The notes under the pieces: model-generated
Told to the model about the DNA's origin: nothing
Seen by the model: only the letters and a program-made list of their open reading frames with translations
Database searches by the model: none
Assembly: GCF_003001955.1 (NCBI RefSeq)
Contig: NZ_PVNH01000009.1
Coordinates: 124,001 to 188,000 of the forward strand
Origin: Prauserella shujinwangii
Lineage (GTDB): Bacteria > Actinomycetota > Actinomycetes > Mycobacteriales > Pseudonocardiaceae
Length of the DNA: 64,000 nt
Direction of reading: 5' to 3'
Shown here: one piece after another, positions 63,155-64,000 of the stretch
How the letters are laid out: the number at the start of each line of letters is the position of its first letter
Numbering within the stretch: position 1 is the stretch's first letter
Translations under genes and position numbers: made by a program

Positions 63155-63886
63155 TCACTCGCGGTGGAACCGGCTTCCGTTGTACTGGGCGCGCGGCTTG
63201 AGCACGATCTGGTCCAGGTTGACGTGCGAGGGCCGCGTCGCGGCGAACGCGATCACCTCGGCGACGTCGTCCGCGGTCAGCGGCTGCAGCCCCTGGTACA
63301 CCTTCGCCGCCCGCTCGCTGTCGCCCCCGAACCGGTTCAGGGAGAAGTCCGTCTCCACCATCCCGGGCACGATCTCGGTGAGCCGCAGCGGGTCACCGAG
63401 GTGTTCCGAGCGCAGCGTCTGGTGCAGCGCCGCCTGCGCGTGCTTCGCCGAGGTGTAGCCGGAGCCGTTGTCGTAGACCTCGTGCCCGGCGATCGACGTC
63501 ACAGTGATCACGTGCCCGTCCCCGGACGCGAGCAGCGTGGGCAGCAACGCCTTGGTCACCCGCAGCGTGCCGAGCACGTTCGTCTCCCACATCCAGCGCC
63601 AGTTCGCCTCGTCGGCGTCCACCACGCGCTCCAGGCCACGCGCGCCACCGGCGTTGTTGACGAGCACGTGGCATTCTGGAATGTGCTCCGCGAACGAGGC
63701 AACGGAGTCCGCGTCCGTGACGTCCAGTGGGAGTGCGGTCCCGGAGAGCTCGTCGGCCAGCGCTTGCAGCCGGTCGTGCCTGCGCGCGCCGAGAACGACG
63801 TGGAAGCCGGCCTTGGCCAGGGCCCGGGCGGTGGCCGCGCCGATGCCGGCGCTGGCTCCGGTGATGACAGCGGTTCGGGTGCTCAT
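63155..63886 (-). CDS. short-chain dehydrogenase/reductase (SDR)
   Basis: A 243-residue classical SDR: TAVITGASAGIGAATARALA (TGxxxGIG), PLDVTD, VLVNNAGGARG (NNAG), NVLGTLRVTKALLP, VTSIAGHEVYDNGSGYTSAKHA with catalytic Ser, Tyr and Lys (YxxxK), and IVPGMVETDF. The GHEVYDNGSGY wording matches the YdfG-like group acting on 3-hydroxy acids, but the substrate is uncertain. ATG 63886 is preferred; ATG 63895 adds three residues. Convergent with murB. Confidence 0.93.
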   Translation of the reverse strand: MSTRTAVITGASAGIGAATARALAKAGFHVVLGARRHDRLQALADELSGTALPLDVTDADSVASFAEHIPECHVLVNNAGGARGLERVVDADEANWRWMWETNVLGTLRVTKALLPTLLASGDGHVITVTSIAGHEVYDNGSGYTSAKHAQAALHQTLRSEHLGDPLRLTEIVPGMVETDFSLNRFGGDSERAAKVYQGLQPLTADDVAEVIAFAATRPSHVNLDQIVLKPRAQYNGSRFHRE

Positions 63887-63957
63887 GGCATGCATGCTGC
63901 CAGGTAATGTCGAGCTGCTCACGAGCGGTTTGGCGTGGGTGTACGGGAGGTTGAAGG

Positions 63958-64000
63958 GTGATCGAACGGCGTACGGTCTTCAGAGCCGCGCTGGGAGCCG
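63958..64000 (+). CDS. start of a probable Tat-exported protein (truncated by window edge)
   Basis: Only 14 codons are visible: GTG 63958 after GGGAGG at good spacing, encoding MIERRTVFRAALGA. The RRTVFRAA pattern looks like the twin-arginine signal RRxFL followed by a hydrophobic region. Nothing can be said of the mature protein. Confidence 0.5.
   Translation, partial: MIERRTVFRAALGA

Overview
The window is GC-rich (roughly 70%) actinobacterial DNA with many GTG starts, 4-nt GTGA/ATGA gene overlaps and several apparently leaderless promoters. Gene content (hbhA-like gene behind an XRE regulator and before DUF2516, DtxR/IdeR-type iron boxes, a mycothiol-type enzyme, CGNR, DUF2505 and DUF445 proteins) points to the Pseudonocardiaceae, probably an Amycolatopsis-like genus; this is inference from content, not a database match. 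I see no insertion sequence, prophage, CRISPR array or tRNA.

The dominant feature is a hydroxamate siderophore locus from about 30.6 to 56.7 kb: a formyltransferase and an ornithine N-monooxygenase diverge from a set of iron boxes, followed by a siderophore-binding lipoprotein, a 4,488-residue tetramodular NRPS and an MbtH protein; then a heterodimeric ABC exporter diverging (over two more iron boxes) from a complete FecC/FecD/FecE importer. Domain order of the NRPS is C-A-T-C-A-T-C-A-T-C-A-T-C, with no thioesterase and no epimerisation domain. Specificity residues read by eye give module 2 = Ser (DVWHFSLVDK), module 3 = N5-hydroxyornithine (DMENLGLINK) and two near-identical codes for modules 1 and 4 (DV[W/F]I[V/L]GAVNK). 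With a formyltransferase next door this predicts acyl-fhOrn-Ser-cyclo(hOrn-fhOrn), i.e. a foroxymithine-type siderophore (formyl analogue of erythrochelin). A LysE exporter and a DUF234-type ATPase interrupt the locus. A second, separate siderophore uptake system with its own iron box lies at 3.5-7.5 kb.

Left flank (0-30 kb): partial P450 with a divergent acetate kinase-like gene; TetR; iron uptake; an amidase/TetR operon with a perfect 20-bp operator; a PP2C-like gene divergent from an HTH/ClpN pair; a YczE/YczR (MocR) pair; aminotransferase; DUF445; a secreted permuted NlpC/P60-like protein; a PadR-controlled ABC exporter; zinc-ribbon and kinase-like proteins; an isoaspartyl-methyltransferase-like protein; the XRE-hbhA-DUF2516 block; YbaK, SRPBCC and MDR oxidoreductase genes. 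Right flank (56.7-64 kb): purU, a mycothiol-dependent-type enzyme, DedA, the likely ornithine-lipid pair olsB/olsA, a methyltransferase, DUF2505, murB, an SDR and the start of a probable Tat-exported protein.

The least expected signal is a family of short palindromic elements. Six copies of a 46-bp hairpin (3417, 7505, 11823, 25642, 30553, 50140) all lie exactly between convergent genes and supply the stop codons of 11 of the 12 flanking genes. Two copies of a second 55-bp hairpin (28121, 57656) with compensatory stem changes, and a third type (63051), occupy other gene ends.
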